Source of the DNA: PWND01 sp964601515
Lineage (GTDB): Bacteria > Bacteroidota > Bacteroidia > Bacteroidales > UBA7960
Direction: 5' to 3'
Assembly: GCA_964601515.1 (NCBI GenBank)
Contig: CAZRNU010000076.1
Coordinates: forward strand, 1 to 13,957
Length of the DNA stretch: 13,957 bases
Numbering within the stretch: the stretch's first letter is position 1; each line of letters starts with the position of its first letter. Of this stretch, positions 6,270 through 13,776 are shown piece by piece. Position numbers and translations under genes: made by a program. The notes beneath the pieces are model-generated. The model saw only the letters and a program-made list of their open reading frames with translations, searched no databases and was not told the DNA's origin.

Positions 6270-7744
6270 CAATTCATATTTACCCCATAATAGAATCTAT
6301 TTCCATTTGGATAAATTCCTTCCACCAAAATTCCACCTTTAGCTTCACCAAGAAGCTTAGTAACATCTCTTGTTGTTTTTACGGGTTTTCTTTCTATATG
6401 TGTAATAATAAAACCTTCCCTTATTCCTGCGTTTCTTAATCTCCCTTGCCTGATTGAACTTATTCTTACTCCATGTTGGATATTTAATCTTTCCAATTCA
6501 GCTTTAGAAGCAGGTTCAAATTCAGCTCCGATTTTTTGAATAATATCTTTTTCGCCTTTTTGCACAATTTCCATATCACCATGGATATTCCTCATCACTG
6601 CAGTAGTTTCTAAAGTTTTTCCATCTCTATGATATTTAATCTGAACTTTATCTCCGGGTCTTTTTCTACCTGAAAACTCAATTAATTCAGATGGAGTATT
6701 AATTCTTTGATTATCCATTCCGATAATTACATCTCCTACCTTAATACCGGCTTCATAAGCGGCGCTTTTTTCTCTAACGCTTTGAACATAAGCTCCTCTG
6801 AATATACTTAAACCAAGCTCTTGAGCTATTTTGGAATTAAGTTCAGATACTTCTATACCAAGAAAACCTCTTTGAACTTCACCAAATTGTATAAGATCTT
6901 CCGAAACTTTTTTGGCAATATTTGACGGAATAGCAAAGGAATAACCGGCAAATGATCCTGTTTGAGATGCAATTGCTGCATTAATACCAATAAGTTCACC
7001 TCTTGCATTTACCAATGCTCCACCGCTGTTTCCTCTGTTTAATGCGGCATCAGTTTGAATAAAGGATTCTATTGCAGTGCCTCCTCCCAAAATATTTATA
7101 TTTCTGCCTTTTGCACTCACAATGCCTGCCGTAACAGTACTTGTAAGATTAAATGGGTTGCCGACGGCCAAAACCCACTCGCCTACTCTCACTTCGTCGG
7201 AATTTCCAAATTCAAGAAATGGCAATCCATCTACATTTACTTTTATTAGTGCAAGGTCTGTGGTTGGGTCTGTTCCTATTATTATTGCATCATAAATACT
7301 GTTATCATTAAGAGTAACCTCAATTTTATCAGCATCCTGAACTACATGATTATTAGTAACAATGTAGCCGTCCGAACTTATTATAACACCACTTCCTGAG
7401 GCAACAACTGTTCGTTGAGGAGTTCTTGGTCTTTGTGGACCAAAGAAAAACTCGCGAAACGGATTATTATAAAAATCGTCGAATAGGTTACCTTTTTGTT
7501 CATATTCGGTGCGTATATGAACAACTGAATTAACTGTCATTTCAGAAACAAGAACAAAATCAGGCAACCCACTAGGTAAATTAGAAACATAATGCGACAA
7601 TCTGGCGTGATAATCATCTGATTTACTGCCCGTTAAAAAATCAAAATCTGCATTATTCTTATTGCCAAAAAACAAGCTGTTTAATCCGAGTGCAACAAAA
7701 CCTCCAAGAACAGCGACCAAAAAATAAAAGCCAAATCTTTTCAT
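6269..7744 (-). CDS. htrA: DegP/HtrA family periplasmic serine protease
   Basis: A 491-residue Do-like protease/chaperone that degrades or refolds damaged envelope proteins. An N-terminal hydrophobic segment (residues 5-26) is a signal peptide or membrane anchor. The trypsin-like domain carries the full triad: His133 in TNNHVV, Asp163 in TTDLAL and Ser240 in RGNSGGAL. A loop with several Phe residues (LFDDFYNNPFREFFFG, 87-102) matches the regulatory LA-loop region of DegP-like proteins. Two PDZ domains follow (about 290-390 and 400-487), the second preceded by a charged linker. Length fits the family. The start is supported by a Shine-Dalgarno AAAGGAG six bases upstream, the only strong one in the window. 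Its 3' untranslated region holds two tandem arrays and a long hairpin. It is divergent from the gene at 7926. Confidence 0.95.
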   Translation of the reverse strand: MKRFGFYFLVAVLGGFVALGLNSLFFGNKNNADFDFLTGSKSDDYHARLSHYVSNLPSGLPDFVLVSEMTVNSVVHIRTEYEQKGNLFDDFYNNPFREFFFGPQRPRTPQRTVVASGSGVIISSDGYIVTNNHVVQDADKIEVTLNDNSIYDAIIIGTDPTTDLALIKVNVDGLPFLEFGNSDEVRVGEWVLAVGNPFNLTSTVTAGIVSAKGRNINILGGGTAIESFIQTDAALNRGNSGGALVNARGELIGINAAIASQTGSFAGYSFAIPSNIAKKVSEDLIQFGEVQRGFLGIEVSELNSKIAQELGLSIFRGAYVQSVREKSAAYEAGIKVGDVIIGMDNQRINTPSELIEFSGRKRPGDKVQIKYHRDGKTLETTAVMRNIHGDMEIVQKGEKDIIQKIGAEFEPASKAELERLNIQHGVRISSIRQGRLRNAGIREGFIITHIERKPVKTTRDVTKLLGEAKGGILVEGIYPNGNRFYYGVNMN

Positions 7745-7750
7745 ACTTTT

Positions 7751-7757
7751 CTCCTTT
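7751..7757 (-). promoter_or_regulatory. Strong Shine-Dalgarno sequence of htrA
   Basis: On the minus strand AAAGGAG lies six bases before the htrA ATG, a near-ideal match and spacing. Every other start in the window lacks such a site, as is normal for Bacteroidetes, so this may mark htrA for unusually strong or differently controlled translation. Confidence 0.7.
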
Positions 7758-7880
7758 CGTTTTTATTTTAACAACGTGTCAAAACACCACAAATTGTAGA
7801 CCTTTGCTCAACAATCGCCTGTTAAATTTTGTTAATAATAAAGTGATTTAAATTAAGCTAAAACAAATAATCTCAGCTAG

Positions 7881-7896
7881 TAATTTTGTAATTTTG
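7881..7896 (+). promoter_or_regulatory. Tandem -7 promoter elements before the membrane protein/dapF operon
   Basis: TAATTTTG occurs twice back to back (7881-7888 and 7889-7896); both copies fit the -7 consensus TAnnTTTG and lie 30-45 bases before the start codon at 7926. No TTTG lies at the expected -33 distance for either copy, so this is a candidate only. The rest of the 181-base divergent gap shows no clear htrA promoter; the nearest match (CAAATTGTA on the + strand at 7790-7798) has a one-base insertion relative to the consensus. Confidence 0.35.
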
Positions 7897-7925
7897 AAGA
7901 AAATTCACAAATCACTTACAATTCC

Positions 7926-8699
7926 ATGAAAAGAAAAAGAACATCCGAATATAACATCCTGAATTTAGCATTAGGATTGCTTTTGGGCTTCTTTATTGGA
8001 GGTGGAATTGCATATTTGAATTTCAACCGACAAAATGACAGTTTTTTTTATAAATATTTTCAAGAATTATACGAAAAAGCTCAGAGTACATTCCTTCCCA
8101 AGTATTCTAATGAATACTTAGTACGAAAAAATGAAAACAAAATAAATGATAAAAAGGACAGTATTGAAACCGGGAAAAAAAATGTGAATTCCGGTTCAGA
8201 AATATCCTACATTCACATTGAAAATGATATCCGTGCATCTATCGATAGTGTATCGCAAATCCATAGAGATTCTGTTTTTGAAGCAATTTCCGAAAATACT
8301 GATTCATCGGGTTTTTATGAAAACATTACATTACTTACAGATAAACTCATTTCAACCAAAGCAATTGTTTTAGATTTTGAAAGAGCATCCATTAGTGATG
8401 CAACACGTGAATTGGATTCATTATTGGGAAATGTTCCAGACAGAAGAAAAGTTCCTGATAATCTTTATTATATTGAGTTTTACGAATCTCCTATTAACTT
8501 TCAGGGTTACAAAATGAGTAAAAACAGAATTATGCTTTATGGGCTAAATTCTATTAATGCAGCAACATTCAAAGTCTTAAAAAATGAAATATATCTGAAT
8601 TATTTAGATGATTACTACTTACTAAAAGAATCGAATGATTTCTTGCCTTTAAGACCAATTTCAGAAACATACATTATCAATCAATTGGAAAATAAATGA
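7926..8699 (+). CDS. Uncharacterised single-pass membrane protein upstream of dapF
   Basis: I do not recognise a named family in this 257-residue protein. A basic N-terminus (MKRKRTSEYN) and one hydrophobic segment (residues 11-30, LNLALGLLLGFFIGGGIAYL) predict an inner-membrane anchor with the C-terminus in the periplasm. Residues about 60-130 are polar, rich in Ser, Asp, Asn and Lys, and look like a flexible spacer. The last ~120 residues look folded, with strand-like stretches such as NLYYIEFYESPINFQGYKM (179-197), RIMLYGLN (201-208) and EIYLNYLDDYYLL (221-233). The gene overlaps dapF by four bases (ATGA), which implies one transcript and coupled translation. The neighbourhood suggests an envelope role, but no function can be claimed. 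It has no Shine-Dalgarno sequence. Confidence 0.8.
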   Translation: MKRKRTSEYNILNLALGLLLGFFIGGGIAYLNFNRQNDSFFYKYFQELYEKAQSTFLPKYSNEYLVRKNENKINDKKDSIETGKKNVNSGSEISYIHIENDIRASIDSVSQIHRDSVFEAISENTDSSGFYENITLLTDKLISTKAIVLDFERASISDATRELDSLLGNVPDRRKVPDNLYYIEFYESPINFQGYKMSKNRIMLYGLNSINAATFKVLKNEIYLNYLDDYYLLKESNDFLPLRPISETYIINQLENK

Positions 8700-9481
8700 T
8701 TAAAGAGTTTTATAAATATCATGGAAGTGGAAATGATTTCATTATCATTGACGACATTGATAATCAGATAGAAAAAACTATCAAAAACAAGCAAAGCTAC
8801 ATTAAACAGCTATGCAACAGACACTTAGGAATTGGCGCAGATGGTCTTATGTTTCTGCAAAAAAGTAAAAATGCAGATTTTCGAATGAAATACTATAACT
8901 CTGATGGTAAAGAAGGAAGTATGTGTGGAAACGGTGGAAGGTGTATAGCTGCATTTGCTCATTTGAAAGGCTATGCAAAGAAAAATACGACATTTGAAGC
9001 TATAGACGGATTGCACTATGCTGAGATTATCGACAATGCGGTAAATTTAAAAATGTCTGATATTGAAGGGTACAAAAAATTTGGAAAATCATTCTTCTTA
9101 GATACAGGCTCTCCTCATTATGTTGAATTTGTGAAAGATGTTGAAAACCTTGATGTTATAAAAAAAGGAAAAAAAGTCAGACATGATGAAAGCATTAATC
9201 TCGGAGGAACCAATGTAAATTTTGTTGAAATTCAAAAAGACACGCTATTTGTCAGAACATTTGAAAGAGGTGTTGAAGACGAAACTTTGTCTTGCGGAAC
9301 AGGAGTAGTTGCTTCCGCAATAGCAACATATATTCAAGGCATTACAAAAACCGAGTATAAAATTAAAACACTGGGCGGCAATCTTAAAGTGAGATTTAAT
9401 ATCAATAAAGAAACCGGCGTTATTGAGAATGTTTGGCTATCCGGACCCGCAGTTTTAGTTTTTAAAGGCAGCTTGGATTAG
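8696..9481 (+). CDS. dapF: Diaminopimelate epimerase
   Basis: Converts LL-diaminopimelate to meso-diaminopimelate, the cross-linking residue of Gram-negative peptidoglycan and the precursor of lysine; a cofactor-independent cytoplasmic enzyme. The 261-residue length is normal. The N-terminal YHGSGNDFI (8-16) and both catalytic cysteines are present: Cys77 in MCGNGGRC and Cys200 in LSCGTGVVA. Substrate-binding segments NSDG (68-71), GSPHYVEF (138-145), GGTNVNF (170-176) and FERGVEDET (189-197) are intact. It begins inside the stop codon of the gene at 7926 (ATGA overlap). No terminator is seen behind it; instead a composite tandem-repeat array starts four bases after its stop codon. The GNAT and mltG genes that follow keep a cell-wall context. 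Confidence 0.97.
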   Translation: MIKEFYKYHGSGNDFIIIDDIDNQIEKTIKNKQSYIKQLCNRHLGIGADGLMFLQKSKNADFRMKYYNSDGKEGSMCGNGGRCIAAFAHLKGYAKKNTTFEAIDGLHYAEIIDNAVNLKMSDIEGYKKFGKSFFLDTGSPHYVEFVKDVENLDVIKKGKKVRHDESINLGGTNVNFVEIQKDTLFVRTFERGVEDETLSCGTGVVASAIATYIQGITKTEYKIKTLGGNLKVRFNINKETGVIENVWLSGPAVLVFKGSLD

Positions 9482-9484
9482 GCT

Positions 9485-9581
9485 GGGAAGTTACAGGAAA
9501 GTGACAGGAAAGTGACAGTCGGTAGTCGCCTCACCCGATACCCGATACCCGATACCGACACCCGATACCTGATACCCGATA
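9485..9581. repeat. Composite tandem array: 11-mer, heptamer and CCCGATA units
   Basis: Three short-repeat blocks run together in the 174-base gap behind dapF. First come three 11-bp units: GGGAAGTTACA (9485-9495) and two exact GGAAAGTGACA (9496-9506, 9507-9517). Next come two AGTCGGT-like heptamers, with AGTC at 9517 and 9524, the family also seen at 6155-6210. Last is a run of CCCGATA at 9534, 9541, 9548, 9561 and 9575, with a variant CCTGATA at 9568 and a shortened CCGACA at 9555. The complement of the last block is TATCGGG repeated, with G-runs of three. No coding potential is evident. Confidence 0.9.
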
Positions 9582-9623
9582 CCATTTTCTAATTTGCTCA
9601 ATAACACATTATCTCTTTTTTAT

Positions 9624-9631
9624 TATTTTTG
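9624..9631 (+). promoter_or_regulatory. Candidate -7 element before the GNAT gene
   Basis: TATTTTTG fits the -7 consensus TAnnTTTG, 24 bases before the ATG at 9656. The nearest upstream TTTG (9593-9596) is 27 bases away rather than about 20, so the match is only partial. If real, it would let the GNAT-mltG pair be read independently of dapF. Confidence 0.3.
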
Positions 9632-9655
9632 CTTGCTACTTAAAACAGATAAAAA

Positions 9656-10174
9656 ATGAAAACTCTCAAAGGCAAGAAGATTCAACTTAGGGCGATGGAA
9701 CCAAAAGATATTGATTTTCTTTTTCAAATTGAAAACGATACAAATATTTGGAGTGTAAGCAATACAAACAGTCCATTTTCTAAATACTATCTTGAGCAAT
9801 ACATTCTTAACAGCCACAATGATATTTATTCTGAAAAACAATTAAGGCTTATTATTGAAACTCATAAAAAAAAGCCGGTAGGGTGCATAGATTTATTTGA
9901 ATTTGACCCTAAAAACCTTAGAGCAGGTATTGGTATTCTTATTGTTTCTGAAGAAAGGCAAAAAGGTTATGCTGCAGATTCCTTAGATGTTTTGATTAAC
10001 TATTGTAAAAATATTTTATTCTTAAATCAGCTGTTTTGTAATATTGGGTCAGACAATAAGGTTAGCTTAAAGCTCTTTCAAGAAAAAGGTTTTGAGATTA
10101 CAGGAACAAAAAAGAAATGGATAAGAACTGAAAGCGGTTTTAAAGATGAAATGTTCCTACAACTTTTATTCTAA
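9656..10174 (+). CDS. GNAT family N-acetyltransferase
   Basis: A 172-residue soluble protein of the GCN5-related acetyltransferase fold (RimJ/SpeG-like group), which moves acetyl from acetyl-CoA to an amine. The first strand and helix (LKGKKIQLRAMEPKDIDFLF, 4-23) are typical. The pyrophosphate-binding loop is ERQKGYAADSL (100-110), fitting R/Q-x-x-G-x-A, and the C-terminal part has NKVSLKLFQEKGFEITG (134-150), the usual helix and Gly-Phe turn. The substrate cannot be inferred; ribosomal proteins, polyamines or small amines are all possible. mltG follows 30 bases later on the same strand, probably in the same transcript. As I recall, a GNAT gene between dapF and mltG is found in other Bacteroidetes, which hints at an old linkage but not at function. 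Confidence 0.9.
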   Translation: MKTLKGKKIQLRAMEPKDIDFLFQIENDTNIWSVSNTNSPFSKYYLEQYILNSHNDIYSEKQLRLIIETHKKKPVGCIDLFEFDPKNLRAGIGILIVSEERQKGYAADSLDVLINYCKNILFLNQLFCNIGSDNKVSLKLFQEKGFEITGTKKKWIRTESGFKDEMFLQLLF

Positions 10175-10204
10175 AAAATTCAAAGGAATTTAAATCATTT
10201 ATTT

Positions 10205-11269
10205 ATGGCAAAAAAGAAGAAAAAGGGTAAATCGGGTTTAAAAAAAATTCTGCTATGGGTTATTGGAGTTGTTTTTATTCTTGCATCTATTGCAGGATAT
10301 AAGATTTACAGCTTTATATTCGGACCCAATATTAATCTGAGCGGAGAAGAAACCACATACATATACATAAAAACAGGAAGTACATATTCTGAAGTTAGAA
10401 GTTCATTAATTGATAGCGGTTATATCAAGAATTTGAATTCATTTGATTGGGTTGCTGAAAGAAAAAATTATCCAAGCCTTGTTAAAGCAGGAAGGTTCCA
10501 AATTAAAGACGGAATGAGCAATAACGAGCTTATTAATATGCTGCGTTTAGGCAGGCAAGAACCAATTAAGCTTACATTTACAAATATTCGCACAAAAGAG
10601 CAGCTTGCAGGACATTTAGCAACTCGCATAGAAGCAGATTCTCTGTCGATTATAAGTTTGTTAAACGATAGATCTGTTATGAATTCATACGGACATACTG
10701 TTGAAAATGCAGCACTTCTTTTCATCCCAAATACTTATGAGTTTTTTTGGAATACATCTGCAGAGCAACTTCTTCAGAGGATGCAACGAGAATATCAGAG
10801 GTTTTGGAATGAAGAAAGGCTTCAAAAAGCAGCGGCTATAAAAATGACTCCTCAGGAAGTTGGAATTATGGCTTCAATTGTTCAACAGGAAACAATAAAA
10901 GCTGATGAAATGGATATAATTGCAGGGGTTTACGTAAATCGCATCAAAACTAAAATGCCTCTTCAAGCTGATCCCACAGTAATTTTTGCTCATAAAGATT
11001 TTACCATTACCAGAGTATTAAAGAAGCACCTTGAATTAGATTCTCCTTACAATACTTATAAATACAGAGGCCTGCCGCCAGGACCAATTAGCTTACCCTC
11101 CCCGGCTGCAATTGAAAGCGTTTTGAATTATAAAAAACATGATTACCTCTATTTTTGCGCTAAAGACGACTTTAGCGGATATCATGCATTCGCACGTACA
11201 TATCAGCAACATTTGGCAAATGCAAGAAAATATCAGCAAGAACTCAACCGTAGAAATATTATGAGGTAA
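10205..11269 (+). CDS. mltG: Endolytic peptidoglycan transglycosylase MltG
   Basis: Cuts nascent glycan strands inside the inner-membrane face of the wall and so helps set glycan chain length. The 354-residue protein has a Lys-rich cytoplasmic start (MAKKKKKGKSGLKK), one membrane segment (about 15-38), a LysM-like domain (about 48-115) and the YceG catalytic domain (about 118-350). The catalytic Glu, equivalent to E. coli Glu218, is Glu229 in ASIVQQET; the Glu two positions earlier in E. coli is Gln here. Other hallmarks are LQADPTVIFA (254-263), YNTYKYRGLPPGPISLPSP (282-300) and HAFARTYQQH near the end. The start places the basic segment before the membrane helix as expected. No Shine-Dalgarno sequence or terminator is evident. 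Confidence 0.96.
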   Translation: MAKKKKKGKSGLKKILLWVIGVVFILASIAGYKIYSFIFGPNINLSGEETTYIYIKTGSTYSEVRSSLIDSGYIKNLNSFDWVAERKNYPSLVKAGRFQIKDGMSNNELINMLRLGRQEPIKLTFTNIRTKEQLAGHLATRIEADSLSIISLLNDRSVMNSYGHTVENAALLFIPNTYEFFWNTSAEQLLQRMQREYQRFWNEERLQKAAAIKMTPQEVGIMASIVQQETIKADEMDIIAGVYVNRIKTKMPLQADPTVIFAHKDFTITRVLKKHLELDSPYNTYKYRGLPPGPISLPSPAAIESVLNYKKHDYLYFCAKDDFSGYHAFARTYQQHLANARKYQQELNRRNIMR

Positions 11270-11284
11270 ATAAAAGTGATTTGT

Positions 11285-11292
11285 TATCTTTG
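11285..11292 (+). promoter_or_regulatory. Candidate -7 element before the phosphomutase gene
   Basis: TATCTTTG matches TAnnTTTG exactly, 55 bases before the ATG at 11348 and just after mltG ends. No TTTG lies about 20 bases upstream, so it is a half-match. It suggests the phosphomutase and DUF2279 pair may have its own promoter. Confidence 0.35.
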
Positions 11293-11347
11293 GTAAATAA
11301 ACTCAAGAATTCAGATTACAAATAAGTATCCCAAAAAATATATAGTT

Positions 11348-12757
11348 ATGACAAAGATTATTTTTGGCACCGATGGTTGGAGAGCAGCAATTGCAAAGGA
11401 ATTTACTGTTGAGAATGTAGCCCGAATCAGTCAGGGTGCAGCTCAATGGCTTATAAAAAGAAAAGAAAATCTTTCGGTAGTAATTGGCCACGATTGCAGA
11501 TTTGGAGGACCACTTTTTGCTGAGACAGCGGCAAAAGTATTCCTAGCAAACAACATCAAGGTTTTTTTAGCCAAAGGATTTGTGTCAACGCCAATGATTT
11601 CTATGGGAGCACTAAATTATAAAACAGGCTTAGGAGTTATCATAACGGCTAGTCATAACCCATATACAGACAACGGCTATAAGCTAAAAGGCGGTTATGG
11701 CGGACCATTAATGGAAAACGACATTCACGATGTTGAAAAGCTTATTCCCGACAATAATATGCACGATATTGACTCTATTTCGCTGGCAGAATTTGAAAAA
11801 AAGGGACAATTAGAATACGTTGATCTTGAAACAATGTATTGCGATTATCTAGAAAAGAAATTTGATTTGGAGCTGATTAGAAATTGCGGAATGGAATTCG
11901 CATTTGATGCAATGTATGGTTCAGGTCAGAATGTTATGAGGCGTTTGTTTCCTGATATAACATTGCTGCATTGCGAACATAATCCGCTTTTCAATTATAT
12001 CTCACCGGAGCCACTTTTAAGAAACCTTCAGGAAATGTCTGATGTAATAAGAATTGCCGAAGATATTGATTGCGGATTGGCTATAGATGGCGATGCCGAC
12101 AGAATTGCATTATTCAATCACAGGGGCGATTATATTGACTCTCATCATATCCTACTCCTGCTAATTCATTATCTACACAAATACAAAAAAATGGACGGTA
12201 AGGTTGCAACAGGCTTTTCTTCAACACAAAAAATCAAGAAACTTTGCAAGCTTTATAATTTAGATTTGGAAATTGTAAAAATCGGATTTAAACATATTTG
12301 TGGTTTAATGCTCACCGAGAATATTTTGGTAGGAGGCGAAGAGTCCGGAGGGATTGCGGTTGCAGGTCATATTCCTGAAAGAGACGGAATTTATAATGGA
12401 ATTTTAATATGGGAATTTCTTGCTAAAACAGGCAAATCGCTTCAAGATATTATTGATGAGATCTATGAATTAACAGGTTCTTTTGCTTTTGAAAGATCAG
12501 ACCTCAGACTTTCAGAACAAGACAAGCAGAGAATTGTAAAGAACTGTGAACAAGGAGCCTATAAAAGCTTTGGCAATTACAAAGTTGAAAAAATAGAAAC
12601 TCTAGACGGGTTTAAATACTATTTCAATGATGATGAATGGTTAATGATTAGACCTTCCGGCACTGAACCTGTGCTTAGAACTTATGCTGAATCATATACT
12701 AAAGAAGATGCATTAAAAATTCTCAAAGCCGGCTATGATACAATCATGCAAAAATAA
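11348..12757 (+). CDS. Phosphoglucomutase/phosphomannomutase (alpha-D-phosphohexomutase)
   Basis: Interconverts hexose 1- and 6-phosphates (glucose or mannose) in the cytoplasm, supplying sugar nucleotides for envelope polysaccharides and feeding glycolysis. The 469-residue protein has all four family signatures: phosphoserine loop ITASHNPYTDNGYK (99-112, Ser102), metal loop DGDADR (247-252), sugar-specificity loop GGEESGG (329-335) and phosphate-binding RPSGTEP (435-441). The opening IIFGTDGWRA (4-13) is also typical and supports the start. The GEESGG loop occurs in both glucose- and mannose-active members, so substrate preference cannot be settled from sequence. It resembles the compact bacterial/archaeal phosphohexomutases more than long PgcA-like enzymes. 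Its end overlaps the next gene by 23 bases, indicating co-transcription. Confidence 0.95.
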   Translation: MTKIIFGTDGWRAAIAKEFTVENVARISQGAAQWLIKRKENLSVVIGHDCRFGGPLFAETAAKVFLANNIKVFLAKGFVSTPMISMGALNYKTGLGVIITASHNPYTDNGYKLKGGYGGPLMENDIHDVEKLIPDNNMHDIDSISLAEFEKKGQLEYVDLETMYCDYLEKKFDLELIRNCGMEFAFDAMYGSGQNVMRRLFPDITLLHCEHNPLFNYISPEPLLRNLQEMSDVIRIAEDIDCGLAIDGDADRIALFNHRGDYIDSHHILLLLIHYLHKYKKMDGKVATGFSSTQKIKKLCKLYNLDLEIVKIGFKHICGLMLTENILVGGEESGGIAVAGHIPERDGIYNGILIWEFLAKTGKSLQDIIDEIYELTGSFAFERSDLRLSEQDKQRIVKNCEQGAYKSFGNYKVEKIETLDGFKYYFNDDEWLMIRPSGTEPVLRTYAESYTKEDALKILKAGYDTIMQK

Positions 12758-13664
12758 AGCAATTGTATTTTTGCTTTGTGTTATTTCTTTTTTAAAAATT
12801 GTAAGTGCGCAGACTGTTGAAACCGACAGTCTGCCTTCTATTAATAACTCAAGACTAATTATATCAAGTGCCACAATTGCCACAGGATATACTACGGCAA
12901 TAATCCTTCTCGATCAGGCTTGGTATAAGAATTACCCACGTTCTTCATTTCACTTCCACAACGATAACGCCGACTGGCTTCAGATTGATAAAATGGGACA
13001 CTCCATTTCTTCATATTATCTAAGCAGCTTAAGTTATAAGACTTTTAGCTGGGCAGGATTAAATAATAAGCATTCAACATTATGGGGTAGCTTATCCGGC
13101 TGGGCATTTATTTCTGTTATTGAAGTTTTGGATGGCTTTTCTGCTGAATGGGGCGCTTCTGCCGGAGATATTATTGCAAATACGGCCGGTACTGCTTTAT
13201 TTACAACCCAACAGCTTACATGGAAAGAACAAAGGATTAAACTTAGATACTCATTTCATAAAAGCGGACTTGAAACATACAGACCGGATTTGCTGGGAAC
13301 AAATCTTGCCGAAAATATGCTTAAAGACTATAACGGTATAACGTCGTGGTTATCTTTTAATCTGAACTCATTTGCAGGCAAGAATTCTAATATTCCACCT
13401 TGGTTAAATATTGCATTTGGGTATGGAGCAAATGGTATGCTCGGCAGCATCAACAATCCCACTGAATATAACGGTCAAACCCTTCCCTATTTCCAAAGAT
13501 CAAGACACTTTTATATTTCGCCTGATATTGATTTCGGGAAAATAAATACAAATTCCACTTTTCTCAAAAGCGTTTTCTCATTGTTAGATTTCTTAAAAAT
13601 GCCCGCTCCCGCAATTGAATACAGCAAAGAGTATGGTTTGCAGTTTCATTTAATGTTTTTTTAA
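12735..13664 (+). CDS. DUF2279 family exported protein
   Basis: A 309-residue protein with a signal peptide (about residues 1-26, with hydrophobic AIVFLLCVISFL and a cut near SAQ-T). It resembles DUF2279, a family related to the YfiM putative periplasmic lipoproteins. Characteristic parts are FHFHNDNADWLQIDKMGHSISSYY (72-95), where acidic, His and aromatic residues cluster, and EVLDGFSAEWGASAGDIIANTAG (128-150). The C-terminal half is rich in aromatic and beta-like stretches (WLNIAFGYGANGML, DIDFGKIN) and ends in Phe-Phe, which in Bacteroidetes would fit an outer-membrane barrel; that is inference. No Cys follows the signal core, so it is not a typical lipoprotein. The start is the only ATG that retains the signal peptide, and it lies inside the end of the phosphomutase gene. 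Function is unknown. Confidence 0.85.
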   Translation: MIQSCKNKAIVFLLCVISFLKIVSAQTVETDSLPSINNSRLIISSATIATGYTTAIILLDQAWYKNYPRSSFHFHNDNADWLQIDKMGHSISSYYLSSLSYKTFSWAGLNNKHSTLWGSLSGWAFISVIEVLDGFSAEWGASAGDIIANTAGTALFTTQQLTWKEQRIKLRYSFHKSGLETYRPDLLGTNLAENMLKDYNGITSWLSFNLNSFAGKNSNIPPWLNIAFGYGANGMLGSINNPTEYNGQTLPYFQRSRHFYISPDIDFGKINTNSTFLKSVFSLLDFLKMPAPAIEYSKEYGLQFHLMFF

Positions 13665-13693
13665 TATAACCCCCACGACATACTACAGACATT

Positions 13694-13711
13694 TAACTCC
13701 TGCCGGAGTTA
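13694..13711. repeat. Short perfect hairpin, possible REP-like element
   Basis: TAACTCC (13694-13700) and GGAGTTA (13705-13711) form a perfect 7-bp stem with loop TGCC, 30 bases after the DUF2279 stop codon. There is no T-run behind it on the + strand (the sequence goes on TGGATTAAAG), so it is not a standard terminator. Short GC-containing hairpins of this look are scattered in Bacteroidetes intergenic DNA; whether this one is repeated in the genome cannot be seen here. Confidence 0.5.
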
Positions 13712-13718
13712 TGGATTA

Positions 13719-13767
13719 AAGATTTATAAGATTGAAAGATTCGTAAGATTTATAAGATTGGAAGATT
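13719..13767. repeat. AAGATT-core degenerate tandem array
   Basis: AAGATT occurs six times, at 13719, 13728, 13736, 13745, 13754 and 13762, with spacing of 9, 8, 9, 9 and 8 bases. The surrounding unit (ATTAAAGATTTATAAG at 13715-13730) differs at two of 16 bases from the unit behind htrA read in that gene's sense. Both arrays therefore sit behind a stop codon in the same direction relative to transcription, which points to a shared repeat family. Confidence 0.8.
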
Positions 13768-13776
13768 CAGTGGTTG

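Noticed and set aside
6133..6342. A 69-codon + strand open frame over the repeat arrays, giving a seven-residue repeat (DSRKS-like)
   Set aside because: The peptide repeat is the direct result of a 7-bp DNA repeat read in triplets, and the frame then runs antisense into the 3' end of htrA. Nothing supports translation.
7055..7295. Two overlapping + strand open frames of 64 and 72 codons
   Set aside because: Both lie antisense to the conserved catalytic domain of htrA and show no family features.
8825..9016. Minus-strand open frame of 63 codons
   Set aside because: Antisense to the conserved first catalytic Cys region of dapF; a shadow frame.
9623..9841. Minus-strand open frame of 72 codons across the GNAT start
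   Set aside because: Antisense to the GNAT gene and low-complexity; no start context or homology recognised.
10468..10725. Minus-strand open frame of 85 codons
   Set aside because: Antisense to mltG coding sequence with no recognisable features.
13120..13341. + strand open frame of 73 codons in another frame of the DUF2279 gene
   Set aside because: Overlaps well-supported coding sequence in the conserved DUF2279 region; a shadow.
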